Virus record (IMG/VR): IMGVR_UViG_3300032205_000001
Span: 1-44,217 of that record
Strand: one strand, 5' to 3'
Source of the DNA: a virus
Length of the DNA stretch: 44,217 nucleotides
Below are positions 35,580 through 42,063 of this stretch, one piece after another. Numbering within the stretch: the first letter of the stretch is position 1; every line of letters starts with the position of its first letter. A program made the position numbers and the translations under genes. The notes beneath the pieces were generated by a model. It was not told the origin of the DNA, ran no database searches, and saw nothing but the letters and a program-made list of their open reading frames with translations.

Positions 35580-36865
35580 TGAAGCTGCCGCTCACCTTGG
35601 GGACCACGCCCGACGGCGATGAAGTTCAGCTGCCTATCGATGCACTGCGCCGCCACATGCTGGCGCTCGGTGCTTCGGGTAGCGGCAAGACCGTGCTCTG
35701 TAAGGTCGTCGTCGAGGAGTGCATCCGTAAGCGGCTGCCCGTGATTGCGGTCGACCCGCAGGGGGACCTAGCTTCGCTGGCACTCTCGGAGGACCCGGCC
35801 GTGCTGGTCAAGATGGGAGTCGACGAGCGCACGGCCCACGAATTCCGTGAGCGTGTGGACGTGAAAATCTGGACCCCGGGCGCAACCATCGGCATCCCGG
35901 TTTCGTTCACGCCCAACATGACCGTTCCCGACGGAGTGAGGCCGGAGGACAGGCTCCGGGCATTCGGCGCTGTGGCGCAAGCCCTTGCGTCGATGGTGGG
36001 TGCGCAAAACGAGACCACGGCGACGGCTTTCTCCATGGTTTTGGAGTACGCCGACAACAACGGACTGGCCTGCGAAAATATCCAGGATTTCATCAACTTC
36101 CTGGCTGACCCGCCGGCACCGCTCGCGCGCTCGATGGATGTCGTGTTCGATTCCAAGGCCCGGAGCAAGGCCCACAAAGCCTTTCTCATCAAGACCTTGG
36201 GCGCGAATCGCCTGCTCTTTGACTTGGGCGCTCCCATCGATATCGATGAGATGTTCGGCCTGTACACGGGCGGACCGTCGGACACTGGGAAAGCGCGGCT
36301 GTCAATCATCTACCTGAACACCCTCACTTCACAGGAGGACAAGGAAATTTTCGTGTCTCTGCTTTGTAGTGCCCTGTACCAGTGGATGCTGACGCTTGAT
36401 GGTTCGCAGCTCTGGGGGATGCTCTACATGGATGAGGTCGCACCCTACCTGCCGCCGGTCAAGAATCCCGCTTCCAAGCAAGCGCTAATGATGCTGATTC
36501 GCCAGGCCCGGAAGTACGGCTTGTGCTGTCTGCTCGCAACGCAGAGCCCAGGGGACATCGATTACAAGGCGATGGGGCAGGTGGGCACGATGGCCATCGG
36601 CCGCATCATGGGCGAGCGTGCTCTCGGCAAGGTCGAGCCGCTCATTCGTGCGCAGCCGGGGACGGATACGGATGCCATCATTCAAGGGCTGCCGGGCATG
36701 TCCAAGGGTCGATTCGTGCTCGTGAATCCCGACGTGTACGAGCATCCGACGGAGGCGCAAGTGCGTTGGCTGGTGAGCAAGCATGTCAACGTGACGGCGG
36801 ACGGAGTCGCCGACCTAGTTACAGACGAGGACCGTGAAAATCTCGGTCGTGGCGGTTGTAGTTAG
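35576..36865 (+). CDS. HerA/FtsK-superfamily ATPase (DUF853/HerA-like), 429 aa
   Basis: Walker A GASGSGKT at 32-39 directly after LPIDALRRHMLAL. Walker B-like LYMDEVAPYLPP near 282-293, and the Q-containing sensor segment LLATQSPGDIDYKAMGQ follows. This order matches HerA-type DNA-translocating ATPases, where an N-terminal HAS barrel may be shortened here. The C-terminal half has GRIMGERALGKVEPLI. It could pump or unwind DNA in replication, repair or transfer; in phages of this kind a packaging role cannot be excluded. Confidence 0.85.
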   Translation: MMKLPLTLGTTPDGDEVQLPIDALRRHMLALGASGSGKTVLCKVVVEECIRKRLPVIAVDPQGDLASLALSEDPAVLVKMGVDERTAHEFRERVDVKIWTPGATIGIPVSFTPNMTVPDGVRPEDRLRAFGAVAQALASMVGAQNETTATAFSMVLEYADNNGLACENIQDFINFLADPPAPLARSMDVVFDSKARSKAHKAFLIKTLGANRLLFDLGAPIDIDEMFGLYTGGPSDTGKARLSIIYLNTLTSQEDKEIFVSLLCSALYQWMLTLDGSQLWGMLYMDEVAPYLPPVKNPASKQALMMLIRQARKYGLCCLLATQSPGDIDYKAMGQVGTMAIGRIMGERALGKVEPLIRAQPGTDTDAIIQGLPGMSKGRFVLVNPDVYEHPTEAQVRWLVSKHVNVTADGVADLVTDEDRENLGRGGCS

Positions 36866-36868
36866 GTC
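36836..36868 (+). promoter_or_regulatory. Leaderless-type promoter at the ATPase 3' end
   Basis: GAAA (36836-36839), 17 nt, TGTAG (36857-36861), exact. The base 7 nt on begins ATT, not ATG. Confidence 0.72.
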
Positions 36869-36967
36869 ATTGGAAGCGCAGGCCAGCTGTACCGCGTCGT
36901 GGACGCCATAGGCTCCGGCTGGTTTGCGTTTCCGCTTTGCGCAGAGAGTTTTCCAAATCCTCTGTGA
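36869..36967 (+). other. Possible ATT-started ORF (32 aa) or small RNA
   Basis: From the predicted +1 (36869) an in-frame ATT opens 32 codons to TGA 36965-36967, ending at the -35 of the next promoter. The product would begin (I/M)GSAGQLYRVVDAIG. ATT initiation is rare, so a short non-coding RNA is equally likely. An operator half site lies near its 3' end. Confidence 0.35.
36946..36954 (+). promoter_or_regulatory. Operator half site (GAGTTTTCC)
   Basis: Lies 11 bp upstream of the -35 element of the promoter at 36966. Confidence 0.5.
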
Positions 36968-36998
36968 AAAAGAAGACTGGCTCAGGAGTAGTAGCACC
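36966..36998 (+). promoter_or_regulatory. Leaderless-type promoter of 36999-37424
   Basis: GAAA (36966-36969), 17 nt, AGTAG (36987-36991), 7 nt, ATG. One -10 mismatch. Confidence 0.75.
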
Positions 36999-37424
36999 AT
37001 GTTCCTTGACGAAGACAACAGCAAGAAGCGCAAGAGCAACATGTTCTTCTCGTGCGGCCCGAGCGAAGAGGACCGCCGAATTGTCCCGTCGAAGTTCTAT
37101 CGAACCGACGATATGGACTGCACCTACTTCAAGCTGACGGCGCCGGTTCATGTTCGTCTCAAGGACATCAACGGAGTCGAGCGGCTGACAGCGGTGAGCG
37201 GCCCGGTCGTCTTCATCGCCAAGGGTGACGATTTCTGGGGCGGCGAGAACGCCAAGGACTATCGCTCGAAGGTTATCGAGCACCCTACCTACAGGGCGCT
37301 GCTGGGAGCCGCTCAGGCTTCTCAGAAGTTCACGCGCGACTACCACCACTCGTTCATCGAGGGCGTGACGTTCAAGGGTTACGAGGGCACCACCATGATC
37401 CTCCAGTTGCAGTTCGGGTCGTAG
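36999..37424 (+). CDS. Hypothetical protein, 141 aa
   Basis: The ATG at 36999 is fixed by the promoter spacing; the longer frame from 36924 is rejected. FLDEDNSKKRKSNMFFSCG starts a compact mixed domain. RLTAVSGPVVFIAKGDDFWGG and TFKGYEGTTMILQLQFGS are strand-rich. GC-rich codon choice suggests good expression. No family recognised. Confidence 0.72.
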   Translation: MFLDEDNSKKRKSNMFFSCGPSEEDRRIVPSKFYRTDDMDCTYFKLTAPVHVRLKDINGVERLTAVSGPVVFIAKGDDFWGGENAKDYRSKVIEHPTYRALLGAAQASQKFTRDYHHSFIEGVTFKGYEGTTMILQLQFGS

Positions 37425-37437
37425 ACCCCTGCGCCTG

Positions 37438-37446
37438 GAGTTTTCC
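37438..37446 (+). promoter_or_regulatory. Operator half site (GAGTTTTCC)
   Basis: 14 bp after the stop of 36999-37424 and 17 bp upstream of the weak promoter at 37464. Confidence 0.5.
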
Positions 37447-37463
37447 ATCTGAAAGGAGCGCTT

Positions 37464-37496
37464 GGTAATTTAGGCCTGCTGGATTGTAGCTATCTC
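37464..37496 (+). promoter_or_regulatory. Degenerate promoter of 37510-37686
   Basis: TGTAG (37485-37489) is intact but the -35 reads GGTA. The predicted +1 (37497) gives a leader AAAGGAATCAATC with an AAAGGA ribosome-binding site, so this one would be leadered. Confidence 0.45.
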
Positions 37497-37509
37497 AAAG
37501 GAATCAATC

Positions 37510-37686
37510 ATGACCGACAAGCAGAAGTTAGAACTGGCGTTACAGAACAACAAGAACCTGGAGAAGCGGGTCATTGATCTAGAAGAGCAGATGGCACTGG
37601 TGCTGCGGGCTCTTCGAGTTGTGACAGAGAAGAAGGCACAAGAGAAAGACCCGAGCTTCAAGGTTCACGAAACAAACGAGGCCTGA
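37510..37686 (+). CDS. Small coiled-coil protein, 58 aa
   Basis: ATG 37510 with AAAGGA upstream. TDKQKLELALQNNKNLEKRV then IDLEEQMALVLRALRVVTEKK makes a clear parallel coiled coil, probably dimeric. The downstream promoter's -35 lies in its last codons. Confidence 0.7.
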   Translation: MTDKQKLELALQNNKNLEKRVIDLEEQMALVLRALRVVTEKKAQEKDPSFKVHETNEA

Positions 37687-37701
37687 GGTTGTAGTGCTGC
37701 C
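37669..37701 (+). promoter_or_regulatory. Leaderless-type promoter of 37702-38103
   Basis: GAAA (37669-37672), 17 nt, TGTAG (37690-37694), 7 nt, ATG. Exact; overlaps the upstream coding end. Confidence 0.87.
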
Positions 37702-38103
37702 ATGAACTACAAGTGGAAGAAGCTGTTCAAGGCGAAGGGTGGCCACAAGTATTTCCGTGATGAGATCACGGGGATGATTGCGGTCGCCGACGATTCGGGC
37801 TCCACGCCAGACCAGACCGAAGACGGCGTGCTGTGGCTGGACTACAAGCGGTGCGTGTGCATCGCGACCGACAAGAACGGCAGAACCTGGATCACAATTC
37901 CAGTTCTCAAGGAGAGCCGCTACGGTGGTCCGGTTACTCAGAGCTGCACGCCGGCATCAGCTCACGAAGCTGTCGAGGTGTGTGCCCGTTTCAACATGCG
38001 GCTGGTGCTCGACGGTGACAGGTTCGTGCTAGTACGCGAGAAGGTGGCCGATCAGGGCGGTGACGATCACGGCGCTGATCAGCAAGACAGCGTACAGGCC
38101 TAG
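37702..38103 (+). CDS. Hypothetical protein, 133 aa
   Basis: Leaderless start. Basic N-terminus (NYKWKKLFKAKGGHKYF), a central beta domain (GVLWLDYKRCVCIATDKNG), then a helix and an Asp/Gln-rich acidic tail. No family recognised. Confidence 0.72.
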   Translation: MNYKWKKLFKAKGGHKYFRDEITGMIAVADDSGSTPDQTEDGVLWLDYKRCVCIATDKNGRTWITIPVLKESRYGGPVTQSCTPASAHEAVEVCARFNMRLVLDGDRFVLVREKVADQGGDDHGADQQDSVQA

Positions 38104-38125
38104 GCTGCTGTTTCGCTTATCCTTG

Positions 38126-38149
38126 GGCATTCTGTGTACAATGCCCTTG
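38126..38149 (+). other. Hairpin GGGCATT...AATGCCC
   Basis: A 7-bp stem (GGGCATT/AATGCCC) with an 8 nt loop shortly after the stop at 38103. No U-run; may be a processing or weak termination signal. The approximate position is by eye. Confidence 0.4.
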
Positions 38150-38209
38150 AGTAGCTCGCGCCGATGCACGCCTCCTTATCGGTGATGCAGCACGTAATGT
38201 CCACTGTGT

Positions 38210-38242
38210 GAAAAAACAGCCAATCACAGGTGTAGTACAACC
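38210..38242 (+). promoter_or_regulatory. Leaderless-type promoter of 38243-38551
   Basis: TGTGAAAAAAC with GAAA at 38210-38213, 17 nt, TGTAG (38231-38235), 7 nt, ATG. Exact. Confidence 0.88.
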
Positions 38243-38551
38243 ATGATTCTCTTCCTCTGCTACGTGTTCCCGCCGCTTGCGGTGTTGCTCATGGGGAGGC
38301 CATTCAGTGCCGTACTGAATTTCTTTCTCACGTGCTTCATGTGGTTCCCGGGTATCGGCCACGCGCTCGTGTGCTACGCCGACTACAAGGGCGACAAGAT
38401 GACCAACAAGGTTGTGAGAGCCGTCAATCGTCCCACGTGGACGCAAGCTGCACCGGCTCCAGTTCGTCAGCGCAGGCAGAGAGTCGAGGCGGTGTACATC
38501 GATGACCCGGGCGTTGGCATGAACGGTACGCAGTTCCGTCGTAAGGCTTAG
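38243..38551 (+). CDS. Pmp3/YqaE-like (UPF0057) membrane protein, 102 aa
   Basis: FPPLAVLLMGRPFSAVLNFF and TCFMWFPGIGHALVCY match the Pmp3/YqaE family: two TM helices (about 1-17 and 22-46) with the signature PLAVLL...G...N..LT...PG..HA. A basic tail of about 55 residues follows, longer than in the roughly 50-residue bacterial members. Family members modulate membrane potential and stress tolerance; in a phage it may protect the infected cell's membrane or block superinfection. Confidence 0.8.
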   Translation: MILFLCYVFPPLAVLLMGRPFSAVLNFFLTCFMWFPGIGHALVCYADYKGDKMTNKVVRAVNRPTWTQAAPAPVRQRRQRVEAVYIDDPGVGMNGTQFRRKA

Positions 38552-38605
38552 TCGGCTGGAAGGGCCGCATCAACTTCACGTTTGGAGTACTACAAGCGTG
38601 ATGCA

Positions 38606-38625
38606 CTCATTGTGCGCACAATGAG
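38606..38625. repeat. Perfect 20-bp palindrome CTCATTGTGCGCACAATGAG
   Basis: Both halves are exact complements with no spacer, more typical of a protein-binding site than of an RNA hairpin. Confidence 0.55.
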
Positions 38626-38661
38626 AAACGGTGCTGCCCTTCGAGTCGACCAGGGGGAAAG

Positions 38662-38679
38662 GAAAACTCAGGAGTTTTC
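38662..38679. promoter_or_regulatory. Operator palindrome 4 (GAAAACTC-AG-GAGTTTTC)
   Basis: Perfect arms; inside the structured non-coding stretch. Confidence 0.62.
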
Positions 38680-38812
38680 TGTTCCACGCAAGGGCTTGCG
38701 TTGGTGGCAGGTTCGACTCCTGCCGGAGTACGTGCTACCGCCGCAGCCTGTACAGCGGTGTAGCGCAGTGCGTCAGACGAATTGCGGACGCTATGAAGAC
38801 TACAATTGAAAC

Positions 38813-38830
38813 GCCCTGATTTTTCAGGGC
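38813..38830. terminator. Convergent hairpin terminator GCCCTGA/TCAGGGC
   Basis: 7-bp GC-rich stem with a TTTT loop between the end of the structured stretch and the leftward gene 38858-39052; no long U-run on either side. Confidence 0.55.
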
Positions 38831-38833
38831 AAA

Positions 38834-38842
38834 GAGTTTTCC
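38834..38842 (+). promoter_or_regulatory. Operator half site (GAGTTTTCC)
   Basis: Four bp after the terminator hairpin. Confidence 0.48.
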
Positions 38843-38857
38843 ATCCCCGCCCCGCCG

Positions 38858-39052
38858 TCAGACCTTCTTGCCATAGTTGATGCGAAACCACGTGCCACCG
38901 TGCATCTCGGCATCGCTACGGGCTACGAAGCACTGGAAACCGGCACGCTTTAAGTCCGCCGGCATGGTGCGTAACCCGTATCGTTCGGCTTGCTTACGCG
39001 TCATCGGCTTGTCGAGCGTGGTCAATCCGACCTTGACGGGGAGCTTCTCCAT
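38858..39052 (-). CDS. Small leftward gene in the rightward block, 64 aa
   Basis: Leaderless ATG at 39052, exactly 7 nt after TGTAG. EKLPVKVGLTTLDKPMTRKQAERYGLR then a mixed C-terminus with FVARSDAEMHGG. It diverges from the DUF932 gene with overlapping control regions. Function unknown. Confidence 0.7.
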   Translation of the reverse strand: MEKLPVKVGLTTLDKPMTRKQAERYGLRTMPADLKRAGFQCFVARSDAEMHGGTWFRINYGKKV

Positions 39053-39085
39053 GCCCGGACTACAACCGGGGCAGGACGATTTTTC
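39053..39085 (-). promoter_or_regulatory. Leaderless-type promoter of 38858-39052
   Basis: GAAA (39085-39082), 17 nt, TGTAG (39064-39060), 7 nt, ATG. Exact. It diverges from the promoter at 39097. Confidence 0.87.
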
Positions 39086-39096
39086 TGAAGTTCGGT

Positions 39097-39129
39097 GAAA
39101 AAGAATCTCCGGCGATTTGTAGTTCGGGC
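39097..39129 (+). promoter_or_regulatory. Leaderless-type promoter of the DUF932 gene
   Basis: GAAA (39097-39100), 17 nt, TGTAG (39118-39122), 7 nt, ATG. Exact. Back to back with the leftward promoter; the -35 elements are 11 bp apart. Confidence 0.88.
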
Positions 39130-40584
39130 ATGACGACGAACCTCAACATCAAGGATGCGAACATGGATGACGCTTCGGCCCGCTTCTCTCTCATCGAGAT
39201 GGACAACACCCCGACGTTCGTGGCGAAGCCGGACCCGACTCCGGTTCCCGCCCCGACCCCCGACATCACGGGTCAGGAAATGTACGGCTCGCCCGGTGTC
39301 AGCGCCGAGGGCAAGGCTCGTGCGCTCGCCGACCAGGCTGCCGCCGAGGCCAGCGGCTGGAACCTCGCGCCCCCGGTCTACGAGATCGGCCGTGTGGTCA
39401 ACAGCATGGGCGTTGGCAACTACCGCGCTTCCCGCACGGAGCACGACGACATGCCGAGCACCACCGAGGGGCTCAACAAGCTGATCGACGTGGTCAAGAG
39501 CGAGAACCGCAGGGATCTCGTGTGCGCGGTCCCGTCCCTCAAGATGCTGCCCGATGGTCGCATCACCCGTGGCCAGGCCGTGCTCCCCATCTCGGAGCGT
39601 GCGATCTCCGGTGTCGGCACCCACATCACGCCCGGTGGTGCTGGCTACCTGAAGCAGTGCCCGCCCGAGCTGCGCGCGGTCAACTTCAACCACTGGGCGG
39701 CGAACGGCTTCCGTGAGGACGTCCGCGCCACCGTGGCTGCCAAGGAGGAGTGGGTCAACAATGGTTCCAAGGGGCAGGAGCCTGGCCCGGTCATGAAGGA
39801 GAAGGAGGTCACCGTCCGCACGCGCCTCAACCACGCCACGAATGGCCGTGAGGCATGGAGCATCGTCGGACCCCGCTACGGTGCGCACGACGTCGACAAG
39901 ATCGCCGAGCAGATCTTGACGTCCCCGAGCATCCCGGGCGATGCCAAGTGCGACATCGTGTACGACGGCTACCGTGCCCGGATCGACGTGCTGTTCCACA
40001 GCAACGTTCAGCCGGAGAAGGTGGTTGCCGGCGAGATCTTCAAGGCTGGCATCATGGTCAAGACTGCCGACGACGGCAGCGGCTCGATCCAGATCTCGGC
40101 TCAGGTCTGGCGCAACCTCTGCCTCAACCTCATCATCATCGATCACGCGAAGGATCTCGTGACCCGCCGCAAGCACTACGGCACGGGGATCCAGGCCGAT
40201 GTCGAGGCCGGCATCGTCACGGCGATGGGGAAGATCAAGCATTTCGCCGACAAGTGGTCCGAGGCGACCCTGGAGAACGTGCTGGAGAAGTACGGTGTTG
40301 CCGACGTCGACGCCGTGTTCCGTGGCCTGGTCTACAACAAGGTGGTCCACGTCCCGGGCATCAAGCCGGAGGAGATGATGGAGCGGCTTCAGCGCGCCTA
40401 CCAGGCCGAGCCTGGCTACGGCAAGGATGCCATCGTCAACGCGGTGACTCGTGCGGCTCATACGGAAACGTGGGGCTCGTGGACCGATGTCGAGGACATG
40501 GAGCGGACGGGCGGCGCCCTGCTGTTTCAGCCGGTCTGGAACCTCACCGTCCCGGCGGAAGAGCTGCCCGAACTGGGCTACTAG
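39130..40584 (+). CDS. DUF932-type phage/plasmid protein, 484 aa
   Basis: Largest gene of the window. The core AGEIFKAGIMVKTADDGSGS followed by AQVWRNLCLNLIIIDHAKD (about 295-345) matches the DUF932 (YubP/YfjQ-like) pattern of phage and plasmid proteins. The N-terminal 80 residues are Pro/Ala-rich and flexible. Codons are strongly biased to C and G in the third position compared with neighbours, suggesting high expression. Members are linked to single-strand DNA metabolism and mobile elements, without a settled activity. No Shine-Dalgarno sequence; leaderless. Confidence 0.72.
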   Translation: MTTNLNIKDANMDDASARFSLIEMDNTPTFVAKPDPTPVPAPTPDITGQEMYGSPGVSAEGKARALADQAAAEASGWNLAPPVYEIGRVVNSMGVGNYRASRTEHDDMPSTTEGLNKLIDVVKSENRRDLVCAVPSLKMLPDGRITRGQAVLPISERAISGVGTHITPGGAGYLKQCPPELRAVNFNHWAANGFREDVRATVAAKEEWVNNGSKGQEPGPVMKEKEVTVRTRLNHATNGREAWSIVGPRYGAHDVDKIAEQILTSPSIPGDAKCDIVYDGYRARIDVLFHSNVQPEKVVAGEIFKAGIMVKTADDGSGSIQISAQVWRNLCLNLIIIDHAKDLVTRRKHYGTGIQADVEAGIVTAMGKIKHFADKWSEATLENVLEKYGVADVDAVFRGLVYNKVVHVPGIKPEEMMERLQRAYQAEPGYGKDAIVNAVTRAAHTETWGSWTDVEDMERTGGALLFQPVWNLTVPAEELPELGY

Positions 40585-40594
40585 TCAGCGGCTC

Positions 40595-40618
40595 GCCGAT
40601 TCCGTGAAAACGGTCGGC
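40595..40618 (+). terminator. GAAA-tetraloop hairpin after DUF932 gene
   Basis: GCCGA/TCGGC and CCGT/ACGG stems (with a TT bulge) closed by a GAAA loop, 11 nt after the stop. The loop GAAA is also the -35 of the next promoter. Confidence 0.55.
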
Positions 40619-40638
40619 GCCTCGGTTGTAGTAACCCT
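40606..40638 (+). promoter_or_regulatory. Promoter without a start codon (small-RNA type)
   Basis: GAAA (40606-40609), 17 nt, TGTAG (40627-40631), exact. No start codon 7-8 nt on; +1 would be near 40639. Confidence 0.75.
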
Positions 40639-40701
40639 GAGGGGAGACCCTCGGGGTTGTTCTCTTGGCCAAGAGAGTTTTCCTGGCCATGAGAATCCTC
40701 T
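40639..40701 (+). ncRNA. Candidate small RNA with 5' hairpin
   Basis: The predicted transcript starts with GAGGG-GAGA-CCCTC, a 5'-terminal hairpin, followed by the perfect palindrome TCTCTTGGCCAAGAGA (40661-40676) and an operator half site. It reaches the next promoter after about 60 nt. No ORF of note. It may be a regulatory RNA or a leader of the next gene. Confidence 0.4.
40675..40683 (+). promoter_or_regulatory. Operator half site (GAGTTTTCC)
   Basis: 18 bp upstream of the -35 of the promoter at 40702. Confidence 0.5.
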
Positions 40702-40734
40702 GAAAAACGAAGCGACAACGGTTGTAGTGGAACC
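40702..40734 (+). promoter_or_regulatory. Leaderless-type promoter of 40735-41091
   Basis: GAAA (40702-40705), 17 nt, TGTAG (40723-40727), 7 nt, ATG. Exact. Confidence 0.88.
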
Positions 40735-41091
40735 ATGGCTGACTGGAAGCAAGATCGCCCCGTCATCAAGCGAGAGCACGTGATGATGGTGTACACCGGC
40801 AAGCAAGGCTGCATGTGTGGCTGCAACGGCAAGTACAAGTACCGCAAGGATGCGGTTGCCGCTGGCAAGACCAATCGCGGCTACGATGTGAAGCCGGATG
40901 AGGTCAACGAAGGCGTGGTCACTCGTGTTCTGAACGAACTCGCTACGCTCGACAATGTCGAGGTGGGTGAGATCTACAGCCGCGAGAAGGGCGACTCCCT
41001 GTTCTACCTCTGGGACAATCCCGAGACCGGCCGTCGTGTCGCTGTGTACACGCTGCCAGGCGCTCCGTACGTCAAGCCGGAGGGTGTGTAA
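40735..41091 (+). CDS. Conserved protein with YTGKQGCMCGC motif, 118 aa
   Basis: VMMVYTGKQGCMCGCNGKY at about 16-34 is a conserved Cys-rich block I recall from many phage and bacterial ORFs (YSGKxGCxCGCRGKY), followed by RGYDVKPDEVNEGVV and a beta-rich end. Probably metal-binding; function unknown. Stop overlaps the next start (TAATG). Confidence 0.78.
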   Translation: MADWKQDRPVIKREHVMMVYTGKQGCMCGCNGKYKYRKDAVAAGKTNRGYDVKPDEVNEGVVTRVLNELATLDNVEVGEIYSREKGDSLFYLWDNPETGRRVAVYTLPGAPYVKPEGV

Positions 41092-41768
41092 TGGGGATGT
41101 TCAGCTGGAACTGTCTCGCATGTGGTTTCTCGCTGCGAGAGTGCAAGAATTGCTCGGTCGACAGCTGGATGGCCCAAGGCGTGGCGCTCTCGCCGAACGG
41201 CACCCGAGTGATCGGCTGGTACAACAGCTACGGCCAGCTGGGGGACACGTACAATCTCGCCGACCAGATGGGCGATTTCAGCGTGTACCACAAGGCCTGC
41301 TGGGAACTTGTCGGCAAGCCCGAATTCACCAAGCAAGCTTCGCACGCGCACGATCAGGGATTCTGCCTGCCAACGCACGGCAACCCGCTCCCCCTCCCCA
41401 CGCATCAGTGGCTGGAGAAGTGCCCGATGGCTCATGCGATCGATCGTGTGTGCCATGCGTACTCTCGATGGGCTGCTGATCGTCGTTACAACGAAGGCGA
41501 GGCTCAGTTCCTGACGCTCAGCGCAGATGATCAGAGGCTCTGCCTTGCTGCGTACAAGGCCGACGAAGACGCTCGCAACGCTGCCCACCGTGCGGCGATG
41601 GATGCGTACTACAACTCAGACGACGACAACGCTCGCGCGCCAGAGCGCCCGGAGAAGCCGGAGCTGTTCCTCTTCAACGGTGTGAACTACTACGGCTCGG
41701 TGCTGTGGGTTCGCAATCGATGGCTCGAAGACGACGAACTTCGAAAAAACAGGAAGTCCCGGTTGTAG
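41091..41768 (+). CDS. Conserved hypothetical protein starting MGMFSW, 225 aa
   Basis: GMFSWNCLACGFSLRECKNC places four Cys at the N-terminus (zinc ribbon). GWYNSYGQLGDTYN and FSVYHKACWELVGKPEFTK are conserved blocks of a family I know from bacteria and phages without function. The C-terminus is Ala/Asp-rich, then aromatic. Translated by TAATG coupling to the gene before. Its last codons carry the promoter of the next gene. Confidence 0.78.
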   Translation: MGMFSWNCLACGFSLRECKNCSVDSWMAQGVALSPNGTRVIGWYNSYGQLGDTYNLADQMGDFSVYHKACWELVGKPEFTKQASHAHDQGFCLPTHGNPLPLPTHQWLEKCPMAHAIDRVCHAYSRWAADRRYNEGEAQFLTLSADDQRLCLAAYKADEDARNAAHRAAMDAYYNSDDDNARAPERPEKPELFLFNGVNYYGSVLWVRNRWLEDDELRKNRKSRL

Positions 41769-41775
41769 TCGAAGC
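41743..41775 (+). promoter_or_regulatory. Leaderless-type promoter of 41776-42063
   Basis: GAAA (41743-41746), 17 nt, TGTAG (41764-41768), 7 nt, ATG. Exact; the TAG of TGTAG is the stop codon of the upstream gene. Confidence 0.88.
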
Positions 41776-42063
41776 ATGCCTAGAGACGCCAAGCCCTACT
41801 GGATCAGGGGAAGAACCAGCGACGGTGGAGCAGCACGGTACATCGAGCACTGGCTGCTCGCCGAGCACGACAGCGAAGAAACCGGCAAGTGGGAGATGTT
41901 CTGCGTCGACTACAAGCCGGACATCCATCACGAAGGTGGAAAATGGCTGGAGTTCTACTGGGAGGGAGACTTCCAGGAGACCATCCCGTACGTGCCCGTG
42001 ACGAACGCGAAGTTTCAGCTCATGCAGTTCATCGAGTTCTGGATGGATGAAAATCGCGGCTGA
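41776..42063 (+). CDS. Hypothetical aromatic protein, 95 aa
   Basis: Leaderless start. Rich in Trp, Tyr and Glu (YIEHWLLAEHDSEETGKWEMF, one block cut short here). Beta-rich with an acidic character and a C-terminal helix (LMQFIEFWMDE). No family recognised. Confidence 0.72.
   Translation: MPRDAKPYWIRGRTSDGGAARYIEHWLLAEHDSEETGKWEMFCVDYKPDIHHEGGKWLEFYWEGDFQETIPYVPVTNAKFQLMQFIEFWMDENRG

Larger units (their letters stand above)
38552..38857. other. Structured non-coding stretch
   Basis: No credible gene. It contains a perfect 20-bp palindrome (38606-38625), operator palindrome 4, a 6-bp hairpin ACGCAA/TTGCGT, a tRNA T-arm-like hairpin (GGCAGG-TTCGACT-CCTGCC, 38706-38724) and a GC-rich hairpin. 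It may encode a structured RNA, but no full tRNA cloverleaf can be built. Confidence 0.5.

Noticed and set aside
35330-35656. 108-codon minus frame with NPPYSRTTAQLVRIFG
   Set aside because: Reads somewhat protein-like, but it crosses two rightward promoters and the ATPase start and has no start codon or ribosome-binding site upstream of the protein-like part. Kept as a weak alternative only; a homology search would decide.
38581-38740. tRNA gene
   Set aside because: A good T-arm is present, but the acceptor strand pairs poorly, the distance between possible ends is about 145 nt, and no D-arm with the conserved GG is found.
38755-38800. TGTAGCGCAGTGCG, a tRNA-like 5' region
   Set aside because: The D-stem cannot close and there is no T arm downstream; also there is no GAAA 17 nt before TGTAG.
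39022-40461. 479-codon open frame on the minus strand
   Set aside because: It is the exact antisense of the DUF932 gene, whose GC-rich third positions keep the opposite frame open. The translation is Arg/Asp/His/Val-biased and has no start signal.
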